A stretch of DNA of 56,460 bases from Flavobacteriales bacterium (GCA_029262875.1 JAJCYO010000057.1:1-56460), one strand, 5' to 3'. Positions 18,336 through 27,450 are shown, counted from the first letter of the stretch. A program made the numbers and translations. Notes: generated by a model from the letters alone, not told the origin.

Positions 18336-19214
18336 ATGGGAGAAGATTTTCTCATACCATTAGCCATCCTTGTCGGACTCGGCCTGTTGTTTGGGCTTAT
18401 CTTAGCTTTAGCTTACAAACAATTTAAGGTATACGAAGATCCAAGAATAGATGTAGTAGAAGATTTATTACCGAATGCTAACTGCGGTGCTTGTGGAGTT
18501 CCGGGTTGCAGGGCATTTGCAGAATCCATCATTAACGATGGAACCAACCCTGCTAAATGTACCGTTAGTTCTGAAGATGGAATCACCAACATTGCTAATT
18601 TCTTGGGAGTGGAAGCCAATGCCGAAGATAAAATTGTAGCACGATTACTTTGCGCTGGGGGAATTAAAGAAGCCCACAACCTTGCAGATTACAAAGGTGG
18701 AATGAGTACTTGTCGAGGAGAAACTGTTGTTGGCGGAGGAGGAAAAGATTGTTCTTGGGGATGCTTAGGTTTAGGGGATTGCGCTAAAGCTTGTGATTTT
18801 GAAGCAATTACGATGAGTGATGATGCGTTACCAGTAGTTGACACAGAAAAGTGTACCGCCTGTAATGATTGTGTTATTGAATGTCCAAAAGGGCTTTTCA
18901 AGTTAATGCCGATCAACCAAAAATTATTGGTTCAGTGTCGTTCATTATTAGAAGGTGATTTAGCAGAATCGAAATGCAGTGTAGCCTGCACAGGCTGTTC
19001 TCGTTGTGCTGCTGATGCTGCTCCAGATGTGATTGAGATAGTCGAAAATTTAGCTGTAGTAAATTACGAATTGAATGATTTAGCAACTTCTGCAGCAGTA
19101 AAAAGATGCCCAACAGATGCCATTGTTTGGCTTGAAGGAGATAATCAATTTGAAGCTGTCACTAAAATAGATTTACCGTTGGGAAGAGTTGAAGAGGAAG
19201 TGTATTACCAATAA
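18336..19214 (+). CDS. rnfB: Rnf complex subunit RnfB
   Basis: A 292-residue iron-sulfur subunit that receives electrons from ferredoxin. An N-terminal membrane anchor (about 6-28) is followed by the RnfB cluster C50, C53, C58 and C75 (NCGACGVPGC), a ferredoxin pair with C139/C143/C149/C153 and C173/C176/C179/C183, and a further cysteine group C214/C218/C221/C224 with C258-P that looks like a third ferredoxin-type motif. This is longer than the proteobacterial RnfB and similar to the long forms of anaerobes. It is flanked on both sides by giant PFOR-like proteins, 4 and 11 bases away, rather than by other rnf genes. That position implies direct contact between these proteins and RnfB. Confidence 0.92.
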   Translation: MGEDFLIPLAILVGLGLLFGLILALAYKQFKVYEDPRIDVVEDLLPNANCGACGVPGCRAFAESIINDGTNPAKCTVSSEDGITNIANFLGVEANAEDKIVARLLCAGGIKEAHNLADYKGGMSTCRGETVVGGGGKDCSWGCLGLGDCAKACDFEAITMSDDALPVVDTEKCTACNDCVIECPKGLFKLMPINQKLLVQCRSLLEGDLAESKCSVACTGCSRCAADAAPDVIEIVENLAVVNYELNDLATSAAVKRCPTDAIVWLEGDNQFEAVTKIDLPLGRVEEEVYYQ

Positions 19215-19225
19215 ACGAAGCTATT

Positions 19226-22200
19226 ATGAAAGAAATAATTGAAAAATTAGCATACAAAGTAGGGGAAGGATTTCAATCTTCGGCAGTGAGTGATTCTGCC
19301 AGTCAGGTAAATGCATTTCATAGAAACGTTTTTGTACATGAATCCTCAGATATTTCTTTCATTAATGGATTAGTTTCTACTGGACTCCGAGGTGCTGCAA
19401 TTTTAGATGGAGAAAAATTAATCGCTAACTACAATCAATTTCTAACTGCATCAAGACAGCATCTTCCTTTGGTTATTAATACAAATGCAAGAGTAGTTAA
19501 TGAATCTACATTTTCTACCATTAACAACTATGGCAACATAAATGCTATTCAACAAACCGGTTGTTTTCAACTGGTTGCTACTTCATTACAAGAAGAAATA
19601 TTCTTAACACTAATCGCACATAAAATAACCGAGCTGTCTCTGATACCGGGAATAGTAATTTCCGATTATACACCGAATGATGAGAAAGTTGGCGTGCCTG
19701 CGGACGATTTAATTAGAAATTATCTCGGTGATCCTGATGATCAAATTAATTGCCCTACTCCATCTCAAGAGATTATTTTTGGCAAAACGAGAAGAAGAAT
19801 ACCAAACTGGTATAGTTTAGATATTCCAGTAATGTTAGGCTCCAAAAAAGATGGGGAAGCCATGTCTTTTGAAGCAGCTGCATCTCAAAAATATTTTTAT
19901 GATCACCTTCCACAGCTCATAAAACAAGCATTTGCAGAGTTTACTATGGTGTTTGGTACAAATGTTGACCCCATCACTACAAAAGGAAACTCATCAGAAC
20001 ATGCAATAATTACTATTGGTGGTAAAATAGGTGAAGTGTTTTCAAATGATAATGCTGAGTTAATTGTTGTCAACCAAATTAACCCTTTCCCATTAGCTAA
20101 AATTACTGAACTGGTTAAAGGGAAAAAAGGAATTACAATTCTTGAAAATGCAGGCTCAGGCATTGCTAAATCATCATTCTATTATGATGTAATTAGTGCC
20201 GCTGATAGTGCAAAATCAAAAGTTTATTACGGTAAATATAGTGCAGATGTTACTACTGGATCTTTGAATAAGGCCATCCAACATATGGTGTCAGGTCAAC
20301 CAAAAGCAGAATATTTCTTAGGTGTAGAATTCACAAAAGAATCGAGCAGCTATCCTAAGCATGATATCTTATTACAAGAAATTGAAAAAAAATACCCTGG
20401 TTTATCAGGTGAAACAATCAATGATAATTCTAAGGAACATACTTCGTCAGGTCAACAAAGTGAAGTTCCTTTAGCTGTTAGAATGTATCAAGATAAGGGC
20501 CCTAATTACTCTCGTTTATCTCGGTTTTATGATGATACTGCTTTCTTTTATGAGCACGATGATCATAGTGAATTAGTGGCAGACCCTTTTGCTGCAGTAC
20601 CTATAGCACCAAGTGCAAGTGCAAGTTTCTTTAATCAATCTTCAGAAAGAACTTGGTTACCGATTATTGATATTACAAAGTGTACAGGAGATGGTGACAA
20701 TTTTGTCAACTGCCCTCACTCAGCATTACTACCAATTGTTATAGGTGTTGAACAACTCATGAAAACTGGAGCAGATATAGCAGCCACTAAAGGTGTTGTT
20801 ATTACTAAGTTAACTCCTATGATAAAGAATTTAGCAAAGGTTTCAGCTAAATCGATTGCCGAAACGGAAGGAAAAACAGTGGAGGATTTTCTTCCAGCGG
20901 CATTTGAAAATTTGGCTAAACAAATGAAGTTGGATGGTGAGAAATTAGCAGACGCGCAAAACGAATTTAATGCTGTGATGAGCGAAATAGGTGAGCTGCC
21001 AGTTGCTGTTACCGATACATTCTTTAATCAACCAACTGCACAAGATGCTGGAAGCGGGGAGTTCTTTTCATTGGCAGTAAACCCATCCTCATGTACAGGT
21101 TGTGGAATATGTGCTCAAGTGAGCGAAGCCATTTCTATGGAAGAACAAGACAGTGAAAAGTTAGGTGAAATTACAGCTCAATTTAAATTATGGGAACAAT
21201 TGCCTGACACTTCAGGTGACACCATTAATCGATTATTCCATGATGAAAATTACAGCTCTTTAGCTGCAATGATGCTTAGTAGAAGCTACTTCATGTCAAT
21301 GTCAGGAGCCAGTAAATGTGAAAGCAACAATCCTTACAAAACATTATTACACATTATTACAGCTACAACAGAGTCGGTTGTACAACCAAGAATAATTAAT
21401 CAGATCAATCAAATTGATGAGTTAATTGAATCGCTATCAGAAAACGTACATAAAAAACTAAGTAACGCTTTACCCAAAGAAAATTTAGATAAACTGGCCA
21501 AATCACTAAAAAAGGCACAAGGCCAAAAACTATCTTTTCAGGATGTAGTTAGTGAGATTACTGAAGGTGAAAACAGTCAAATGATCGATAGTAAATTATT
21601 GGGAAGAAAGACAGATTTAGTAGATGACTTAAAAAACTTAAAATGGGTCTTGTCTGAAGGGCCGACAGGAGTTGGTAGATCACGATATGGAATGTTAATG
21701 GCTGGAGAAAATTCTATGGAATGGGCGAAACAATATCCTGCAAACAATTTTACCAATCCATCAGTAATACATTGGAATGGCTCGGCTCCTGAGCAAACGT
21801 TAGGTTTGTTTCATGGTCAGTTACGTTATTTGATTGACAACATCAAACTAATGCGAAGAGCTAGTTTAGAGGCAAAAGACAAATATGACCCCGTCATTCA
21901 TGATTTAGAAATAGCCGAGTTAACTTGGAGTGAATTAACGGATGATGAGAAAAACTTAATCCCCCCTATTCTATTAATTGCTGAAAGGGATGATTTAAAT
22001 GAAGTGGGTTGGAGTAGTTTAAATAGCTTATTGGCAGAAAATTATCCAGTGAAAGTATTCTTATTTGACAACATTACTTCACCGAATAACTCTCCAATAG
22101 CCAATTTAACACAAACCATTTCTGGAATGTTTAGTACTATGGCCTTAAAGAATGCATATGTATTCCAAGGTGGCATGGGAGATGCTGATCATTTATTTGA

Positions 22201-22915
22201 TGGCTTAATGACAGGTTTAGATAAAAGCTATCCTGCTCTTTTTAATCTATATGCTACCAAATATGAAAAACATGGTGTAATAGATGTGGATTGGTCTCCG
22301 TATGCAAGTTTAGCTTTAAACAGCAGAGCGTTCCCATCATTTGCTTTTAATCCAGAAGAGAAAAACAATTTCTTAAATGGAGCTATTAATATTGAAGGGA
22401 ATGGAGCTCCCAAAGAAGATTGGGTTACAGAAAATCTTCCCGTCTCAGAAGAGGAAACAATAGAGTATGCTGTTACATGGGCAGATTGGGCATACACTCA
22501 AAGTGATTGGAAAACAGAATTTAAGCCAGTTGAATCAGTTGATACCACTGCTGCTGTTGCCGACTATATGAAATTAGACCTTAAGGCAAGAAAAGGAAAA
22601 ACTCCCGTTATTATTCGAGTAAATTCAGAGGGCATTTGTTATTATGAGGTAAGCGATAAAGTTATTGAAATGACCGATGCGGTTTTAACCAACTGGAACA
22701 CGCTTCAGGAATTGGCTGGAGAAGTTGCAGCTATTCCTAAGAAATTGAGGGAAGAATTGACTCAAGAAATTAGTAGTAAATACGAAGAAGAGATTGCTAC
22801 TCTTAAAAAAGATTACGAAAAGCAGCTCAGTGATGCAGCAGCAGCTCAAACAGAACAATTAAGACAACAATTAAAAGAAAAATTAGTAGCACTTTCGTCA
22901 ATGGCGAGAAGCTAA
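19226..22915 (+). CDS. NifJ-like (pyruvate:ferredoxin oxidoreductase) paralogue that has lost cofactor motifs
   Basis: The 1229 residues follow the order of NifJ. The N-terminal domain keeps the AIQQTGCFQL and IPGIVISDY regions of PFOR domain I, then comes a transketolase-C-like region (about 255-330). The tandem ferredoxin domain is damaged: the first cluster retains only C486 and C496 (NCPHS), the second has C623, C626 and C629 with Ser633 where the fourth Cys should be. The SGACAGCGETPY region is SGASKCESNNPY (C698), and the GDG thiamine motif is replaced by ERDD at 920-923. A coiled coil ends the protein. It should not bind thiamine. A structural or electron-relay role between KorAB and Rnf is inferred. 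It lies between rnfB and rnfC with gaps of 11 and 3 bases. Confidence 0.65.
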   Translation: MKEIIEKLAYKVGEGFQSSAVSDSASQVNAFHRNVFVHESSDISFINGLVSTGLRGAAILDGEKLIANYNQFLTASRQHLPLVINTNARVVNESTFSTINNYGNINAIQQTGCFQLVATSLQEEIFLTLIAHKITELSLIPGIVISDYTPNDEKVGVPADDLIRNYLGDPDDQINCPTPSQEIIFGKTRRRIPNWYSLDIPVMLGSKKDGEAMSFEAAASQKYFYDHLPQLIKQAFAEFTMVFGTNVDPITTKGNSSEHAIITIGGKIGEVFSNDNAELIVVNQINPFPLAKITELVKGKKGITILENAGSGIAKSSFYYDVISAADSAKSKVYYGKYSADVTTGSLNKAIQHMVSGQPKAEYFLGVEFTKESSSYPKHDILLQEIEKKYPGLSGETINDNSKEHTSSGQQSEVPLAVRMYQDKGPNYSRLSRFYDDTAFFYEHDDHSELVADPFAAVPIAPSASASFFNQSSERTWLPIIDITKCTGDGDNFVNCPHSALLPIVIGVEQLMKTGADIAATKGVVITKLTPMIKNLAKVSAKSIAETEGKTVEDFLPAAFENLAKQMKLDGEKLADAQNEFNAVMSEIGELPVAVTDTFFNQPTAQDAGSGEFFSLAVNPSSCTGCGICAQVSEAISMEEQDSEKLGEITAQFKLWEQLPDTSGDTINRLFHDENYSSLAAMMLSRSYFMSMSGASKCESNNPYKTLLHIITATTESVVQPRIINQINQIDELIESLSENVHKKLSNALPKENLDKLAKSLKKAQGQKLSFQDVVSEITEGENSQMIDSKLLGRKTDLVDDLKNLKWVLSEGPTGVGRSRYGMLMAGENSMEWAKQYPANNFTNPSVIHWNGSAPEQTLGLFHGQLRYLIDNIKLMRRASLEAKDKYDPVIHDLEIAELTWSELTDDEKNLIPPILLIAERDDLNEVGWSSLNSLLAENYPVKVFLFDNITSPNNSPIANLTQTISGMFSTMALKNAYVFQGGMGDADHLFDGLMTGLDKSYPALFNLYATKYEKHGVIDVDWSPYASLALNSRAFPSFAFNPEEKNNFLNGAINIEGNGAPKEDWVTENLPVSEEETIEYAVTWADWAYTQSDWKTEFKPVESVDTTAAVADYMKLDLKARKGKTPVIIRVNSEGICYYEVSDKVIEMTDAVLTNWNTLQELAGEVAAIPKKLREELTQEISSKYEEEIATLKKDYEKQLSDAAAAQTEQLRQQLKEKLVALSSMARS

Positions 22916-22918
22916 GTA

Positions 22919-24286
22919 ATGATAAAAATGTCATCGACAACTACATATAAAGGCAAAACCTACACGTTTAATCACGGTGTACATCCTGAGGAATTTAAAA
23001 CCTTGAGCAGTCACTGTGAAGTGCAACGAATGCCATTTGTAGATGAATACACCTTACCCTTAGGGCAGCACATTGGAGCACCAAGTAAAGCGTTAGTGAA
23101 CAAAGGTGACAAAGTTAAGAGGGGGCAGAAAATAGCAGATGCTGGAGGTTTTGTTTCAGTTGCATTACATTCTCCAGTTGACGGAACTGTGAGTGATATC
23201 GGAATTTTTGATAATCCAAACGGGCAAGTTTTACCAGCCATTAAAATCAAAACAGATCCTTATAGTACGCAAAGAGTTGAAGACCTTCCAATAGATATAG
23301 AAAACTTAGATACAAAAGAATTTATCTCTGCAGTGCAAGATGCTGGAATCGTTGGATTAGGTGGAGCAGCATTTCCTACCCATGTAAAGTTTGCTATTCC
23401 TGAAGGAAAAAAATGCAAATACATCATGCTAAATGGATGTGAGTGCGAACCTTTTTTAACTGCCGACCACAGGGTGATGGTCGAAAGTCCAGAAGAGATT
23501 ATTGATGGTATTATTATTTTAAACAAATACCTCAATGCAGAAAAAGCATACATCGGAATTGAAGCCAATAAACCGGATGCAATTGAAGCGCTAAAGAAAG
23601 TTGCTGCAACCAGTAGCTTCCCTATAGAGGTGATGGCCCTTCAAGTGAAATATCCTCAAGGAGCCGAAAAAATGATGATTACAGCTATTTTAGGGGAAGA
23701 AGTTCCTAGTGGGAAACTACCGTTAGACTTAGGTGTTTTAGTTGGAAACGTTGGAACGTTTAAAGCCTTAGCAGAATATTTTAGAAAAGGAAAACCCTTG
23801 GTAGAAAGAGTGGTTACTGTTACAGGAACCGCTATTAAAAACCCTGCAAATGTATTGGTTCCTATTGGAACGCCCATGAGAGATGTTATTGAATTATGTG
23901 GAGGAATAACTGACGATGCAGCAAGAATATTATTAGGTGGCCCCATGATGGGAGCAGTTCAAAAAAGTTTAGATGTGCCAGTGGTTAAAGGAACATCAGG
24001 AATATTAATCTTAACCAACAACGAGGTAAGAGATTTAGAAGAATATAACTGTATTCGATGTGGGAAATGTGTAGATGCTTGTCCCATCTTTTTAAATCCC
24101 TCCATGATGGGAATGTTAGCCAAAAAAGGATTGTGGGATGAGATGTTAGAATACAATGTGATGGATTGTTTTGAGTGTGCAAGCTGCTCCTTTGTTTGCC
24201 CATCAGCAATTCCATTGGTACAAAGTTTTAGAGTAGCCAAAGGATTTTTAAGAGAGAAAGCAGCAAGAGAAAAGGAAACGAATTAG
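22919..24286 (+). CDS. rnfC: Rnf complex subunit RnfC
   Basis: A 455-residue peripheral subunit carrying the NADH/FMN site. The N-terminal domain contains HSPVDGTVSDI, the Rossmann-like core starts GLGGAAFPTHVKF (nucleotide binding), and the C-terminal part has two [4Fe-4S] motifs: C378/C381/C384/C388 and C417/C420/C423/C427. It is short, without the repetitive tail of the proteobacterial proteins. A second ATG three codons downstream (MSSTTTYKG) may be the true start. It accepts electrons via RnfB and reduces NAD+. The gap to rnfD is one base, which indicates tight translational coupling. Confidence 0.95.
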   Translation: MIKMSSTTTYKGKTYTFNHGVHPEEFKTLSSHCEVQRMPFVDEYTLPLGQHIGAPSKALVNKGDKVKRGQKIADAGGFVSVALHSPVDGTVSDIGIFDNPNGQVLPAIKIKTDPYSTQRVEDLPIDIENLDTKEFISAVQDAGIVGLGGAAFPTHVKFAIPEGKKCKYIMLNGCECEPFLTADHRVMVESPEEIIDGIIILNKYLNAEKAYIGIEANKPDAIEALKKVAATSSFPIEVMALQVKYPQGAEKMMITAILGEEVPSGKLPLDLGVLVGNVGTFKALAEYFRKGKPLVERVVTVTGTAIKNPANVLVPIGTPMRDVIELCGGITDDAARILLGGPMMGAVQKSLDVPVVKGTSGILILTNNEVRDLEEYNCIRCGKCVDACPIFLNPSMMGMLAKKGLWDEMLEYNVMDCFECASCSFVCPSAIPLVQSFRVAKGFLREKAAREKETN

Positions 24287-24287
24287 A

Positions 24288-25301
24288 ATGGATTTGAGTA
24301 ATAAATTATCAGTATCAACGGCTCCTTTTTTAAAGGATAAAAACACCACGCCCAAAATTATGATGACGGTGGTGTATACACTGATTCCAATTGTAATGAT
24401 TTCGATCTACTACTTTGGATTAGCTGCATTATTAGTTACGATAACTTCTGTTTTCTCCTGCATGTTTACTGAATGGTTATTTAACAACAAACAAAAAGAT
24501 CGATTTAAATCCTTAAAAGATGGCAGTGGATTAATTACGGGTTTGTTATTGGCCTTAACCCTTCCTCCTGGATTTCCATTGTGGATGGTATTTATAGGTG
24601 GCTTTGTAGCCATTGGAATGGGAAAAGCGATGTGGGGTGGATTGGGTCAAAACATATTTAACCCTGCACTATTAGGAAGGGCATTTTTGCAAGCAGCATT
24701 TCCAACAGCCATTACCACTTGGTCTCCAGCAGATGGAAGATATTTTGGAATACGGGGAACCAATTTTGCAACACCATTTTTTCAAGGAGAAAATATTGAT
24801 GCCGTTTCTGGTGCTACACCTTTATCAAAAATGAAGTTCGATCATGTTGCCACAGATTCTTTTGAATTATTAATGGGAACAACGGGTGGTTCCTTAGGAG
24901 AAACATGCGCCCTATTATTGATTTTAGCAGGAGCATATTTGCTGATCAAAAAAATCATCAATTGGAGAATTCCGGTATCAATCATCTTAACAGTAAGTTT
25001 ATTCTCGGGGATTTTTTATATGATCAATCCAGAAATTTACCCATCCCCTATATTTATGCTGCTATCTGGTGGTATGTTATTAGGAACAGTTTATATGGCT
25101 ACCGATTTAGTAACCTCTCCACTAACACCTAAAGGAACCTGGATATTTGGAATAGGGATAGGAGTATTAATTGTATTGATTAGAATTTGGGGAGGATTAC
25201 CTGAAGGTGTGATGTACGCCATATTATTAATGAATGCCGGAACACCATTATTGAATCGTTTTACTAAAATTAGAACCTACGGGCATAAAAAAAGTAATTA
25301 A
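24288..25301 (+). CDS. rnfD: Rnf complex subunit RnfD
   Basis: A 337-residue integral membrane subunit related to NqrB. About nine hydrophobic segments are visible. Thr177 in DAVSGATPLS lies in the SGAT motif to which FMN is covalently attached in this family by a flavin transferase; no apbE gene is present in the window, so that enzyme must be encoded elsewhere. Conserved family stretches include GLLLALTLPPGFPLW and GGLGQNIFNPALLGRAFL. The stop codon overlaps the rnfG start by one base. Confidence 0.95.
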   Translation: MDLSNKLSVSTAPFLKDKNTTPKIMMTVVYTLIPIVMISIYYFGLAALLVTITSVFSCMFTEWLFNNKQKDRFKSLKDGSGLITGLLLALTLPPGFPLWMVFIGGFVAIGMGKAMWGGLGQNIFNPALLGRAFLQAAFPTAITTWSPADGRYFGIRGTNFATPFFQGENIDAVSGATPLSKMKFDHVATDSFELLMGTTGGSLGETCALLLILAGAYLLIKKIINWRIPVSIILTVSLFSGIFYMINPEIYPSPIFMLLSGGMLLGTVYMATDLVTSPLTPKGTWIFGIGIGVLIVLIRIWGGLPEGVMYAILLMNAGTPLLNRFTKIRTYGHKKSN

Positions 25302-26005
25302 TGAGCGAAGGAGAAGAAAATATAACCCCTGAAATAGTAGAGGAGAAAGAACCAAGTTCTTTAAAGCTGATTTTGGCTTTGGGAATTGCTGGTTTAATCT
25401 CTGGAATTATTTTAGTGGGAACTTATATCTATACCGATCCTTTGATAAAAGCAAACAAAGCAGCAGCAACTCAAAGTGCCATCTTTAAAGTCTTAGAAGG
25501 ATGCGAGTCTTTTACCACTTTAGTTCTTGAAAATGACAAGTTAGTTGAAAAAATTGTTGATCCAAACAAGGAGGAGAAGAACGATAAAGATGAACTCATT
25601 ATTTACGCGGGCTACAATGCCAATAAAGAACTAATTGGATTTGCTATTCCTGGAAGCGAACCTGGATTTCAAGATATTATTGGAACTATATTCGGTTATG
25701 ATGGGACAAAAAAAGTAATCATTGGGTTTGAAGTGCTGGAAAGTAAAGAAACTCCTGGACTGGGAGATAAAATATTTAAAGATGCCGATTTCCAAACCAA
25801 CTTTGCAGCACTTGCTATTGAACCAGAGATAATACCTGTAAAGAAAGGGGAAAAGCAAAACCCAAATGAAGTGGAAACAATTGCTGGAGCTACTATTTCT
25901 TCAAAAGCAGTTGTGCGCTTACTGAATAAAACAATGGCCGTTTGGCAAAAAACTATAGACGATTACATTAAAGAAAATGATTTAACCGTTGCTGAAAAAC
26001 AATGA
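25301..26005 (+). CDS. rnfG: Rnf complex subunit RnfG
   Basis: A 234-residue single-pass membrane protein related to NqrC. The transmembrane helix spans about residues 22-44, and the rest is an exported FMN-binding domain. Thr198 in the sequence AGATISSKAVV is the expected covalent FMN site. GSEPGFQDII and ETPGLGDKI are typical of RnfG/NqrC. It overlaps rnfD by one base and rnfE by four, which fits strictly coupled expression. Confidence 0.93.
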   Translation: MSEGEENITPEIVEEKEPSSLKLILALGIAGLISGIILVGTYIYTDPLIKANKAAATQSAIFKVLEGCESFTTLVLENDKLVEKIVDPNKEEKNDKDELIIYAGYNANKELIGFAIPGSEPGFQDIIGTIFGYDGTKKVIIGFEVLESKETPGLGDKIFKDADFQTNFAALAIEPEIIPVKKGEKQNPNEVETIAGATISSKAVVRLLNKTMAVWQKTIDDYIKENDLTVAEKQ

Positions 26006-26649
26006 GTGATATAGAAAATAAAAGTCAAGCCGCGCAGGAATTTTTAAAAGGACTCTGGAAAGAAAACCCTGTGTTTATTTCTGTGTTAGGAATGTGTCCT
26101 GCTTTGGCAGTAACCAATACAGCCATTAACAGTTTGGCGATGGGATTGGCCACTACTTTTGTGTTGTTATGCTCCAGTATTTTGGTCTCTTTGTTGAAAT
26201 CCATTATCCCAAAACAAGTTAGAATAACAGCTTACATTATCATTATTGCAACATTCGTTACGGTAGTAGATTTTTCATTGGCCGCATTCCTTCCAGCGAT
26301 TCATAAAGAACTTGGAGCATTTATCGCATTGATTGTGGTAAACTGTTTGATCTTAGGAAGGCAGGAAGCATTTGCCTCTAAAAACAGTGTTGGCTTATCC
26401 ATATTGGATGCTTTAGGAATGAGTGTTGGATTTACATTCGCCATGTTATGTATTGGGATGCCTAGAGAAATATTAGGAAGTGGTTCACTGTTTAATATTC
26501 CATTATTTGGTGAAAGCTTCGAACCGTGGGTAGTTATGATTTTACCTCCAGGCGGGTTCTTTATGTTAGGGTTTTTACTACTTGGATTTAACTGGTATGC
26601 ACAACGAAAAAAGGAAAGAGAATTAACTAAACAAACACAAAAAGTATAA
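26002..26649 (+). CDS. rnfE: Rnf complex subunit RnfE
   Basis: A 215-residue membrane subunit of the RnfE/NqrD family with about six transmembrane helices. The N-terminal GLWKENPVFISVLGMCPALAV contains the conserved half-helix cysteine that, in the Nqr/Rnf structures, helps to hold an intramembrane [2Fe-2S] cluster with the partner subunit; a second cysteine is in the VVNCLILGRQEAFA segment. It overlaps rnfG by four bases and rnfA by one. Confidence 0.94.
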   Translation: MSDIENKSQAAQEFLKGLWKENPVFISVLGMCPALAVTNTAINSLAMGLATTFVLLCSSILVSLLKSIIPKQVRITAYIIIIATFVTVVDFSLAAFLPAIHKELGAFIALIVVNCLILGRQEAFASKNSVGLSILDALGMSVGFTFAMLCIGMPREILGSGSLFNIPLFGESFEPWVVMILPPGGFFMLGFLLLGFNWYAQRKKERELTKQTQKV

Positions 26650-27224
26650 TGGGCGAATTGATTTGGATATTTGTTTCAGCGTTATTGGTAAACAATTTTA
26701 CTTTAGCTTATTTCTTAGGGTTGTGTCCATTCTTAGGCGTTTCTGGAAAACTACAAACTGCCTTCAGATTAGGATTAGCAAACATCTTTGTGATGCTAAT
26801 TACTGCTGCTTGTGCTTACGCATTAAACACTTGGGTCTTAGTTTATGCCCCCTATTTACGATTGATCAGTTTTATTATTGTAATTGCCAGTTCCGTCCAA
26901 TTTGTAGAGATGGCAGTTAAAAAATTGAGTCCAGACTTATTTCAGGCTTTAGGTATTTTCTTGCCGTTAATCACTACTAATTGCGCCATTTTAGGATTAG
27001 CACTATTCTCTACTAACAAAGGTTATGGGTTTTGGGAAGGAATGATATACGCTTTAGGAGCAGGCGGAGGAGTGACCTTAGCATTAGCATTATTGGCTGG
27101 AGTAAGAGAAGAAACAAGAATATTAAACATCCCTAAAGTAATACAGGGAACAGCTATTAACTTAATTATTGCAGGCATTATCTCAATGGCATTTATGGGA
27201 TTTGCTGGATTGTTTAGTTCATAA
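26649..27224 (+). CDS. rnfA: Rnf complex subunit RnfA
   Basis: A 191-residue membrane subunit of the RnfA/NqrE family, predicted to have six helices. NNFTLAYFLGLCPFLGVS and ITTNCAILGLALF carry the two cysteines expected to coordinate, with RnfE, the intramembrane [2Fe-2S] cluster. The usual length and motifs are complete. It is followed after 11 bases by a small cysteine-rich membrane protein that may help to assemble that cluster. Confidence 0.95.
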   Translation: MGELIWIFVSALLVNNFTLAYFLGLCPFLGVSGKLQTAFRLGLANIFVMLITAACAYALNTWVLVYAPYLRLISFIIVIASSVQFVEMAVKKLSPDLFQALGIFLPLITTNCAILGLALFSTNKGYGFWEGMIYALGAGGGVTLALALLAGVREETRILNIPKVIQGTAINLIIAGIISMAFMGFAGLFSS

Positions 27225-27235
27225 AATATAGAAAG

Positions 27236-27412
27236 ATGAAGTACATTATTCCCATATTATTTGTTGCAGCATTAAGTGCGGGGTGGGTAGTTGTACAACT
27301 TATCGCAAAAAAAATGAAAACAAAAAATCATATGGATGACCTTGGAAAAGGTGAATGTATGACTTGTACATGTGGAGGCACTGATGATGCTTGTACAAAC
27401 GAAAATAAATAG
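27236..27412 (+). CDS. Small membrane protein with CxxCxC...C motif, NqrM-like in layout
   Basis: A 58-residue protein starting MKYIIPILFVAALSAGW. One transmembrane helix (about 3-23) is followed by a basic stretch and a cysteine-rich tail with C41, C44, C46 and C53 (ECMTCTCGGTDDAC). It starts 11 bases after rnfA and is the last gene of the operon. NqrM, a small one-helix protein with four cysteines encoded beside nqr genes, is needed to mature Na+-NQR by supplying iron to the NqrD/NqrE cluster. RnfE and RnfA are homologues of those subunits. The spacing of cysteines here differs from NqrM, so this is an analogy of layout and position and not a confirmed homology. Real coding status is supported by its clear membrane/Cys pattern and operon spacing. 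Confidence 0.65.
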   Translation: MKYIIPILFVAALSAGWVVVQLIAKKMKTKNHMDDLGKGECMTCTCGGTDDACTNENK

Positions 27413-27450
27413 CTGTATCAGCTAATACGATTATACTAAAGTCAATAACT

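Noticed and set aside
19226-22915. Annotation as an active pyruvate:ferredoxin oxidoreductase
   Set aside because: The GDG thiamine motif and several cluster cysteines are missing, so catalysis by this protein is unlikely.
12916-27412. Interpretation of the cluster as Na+-NQR
   Set aside because: RnfB and RnfC with ferredoxin-type clusters are present, and there are no NqrA and NqrF proteins; the subunit set is Rnf.
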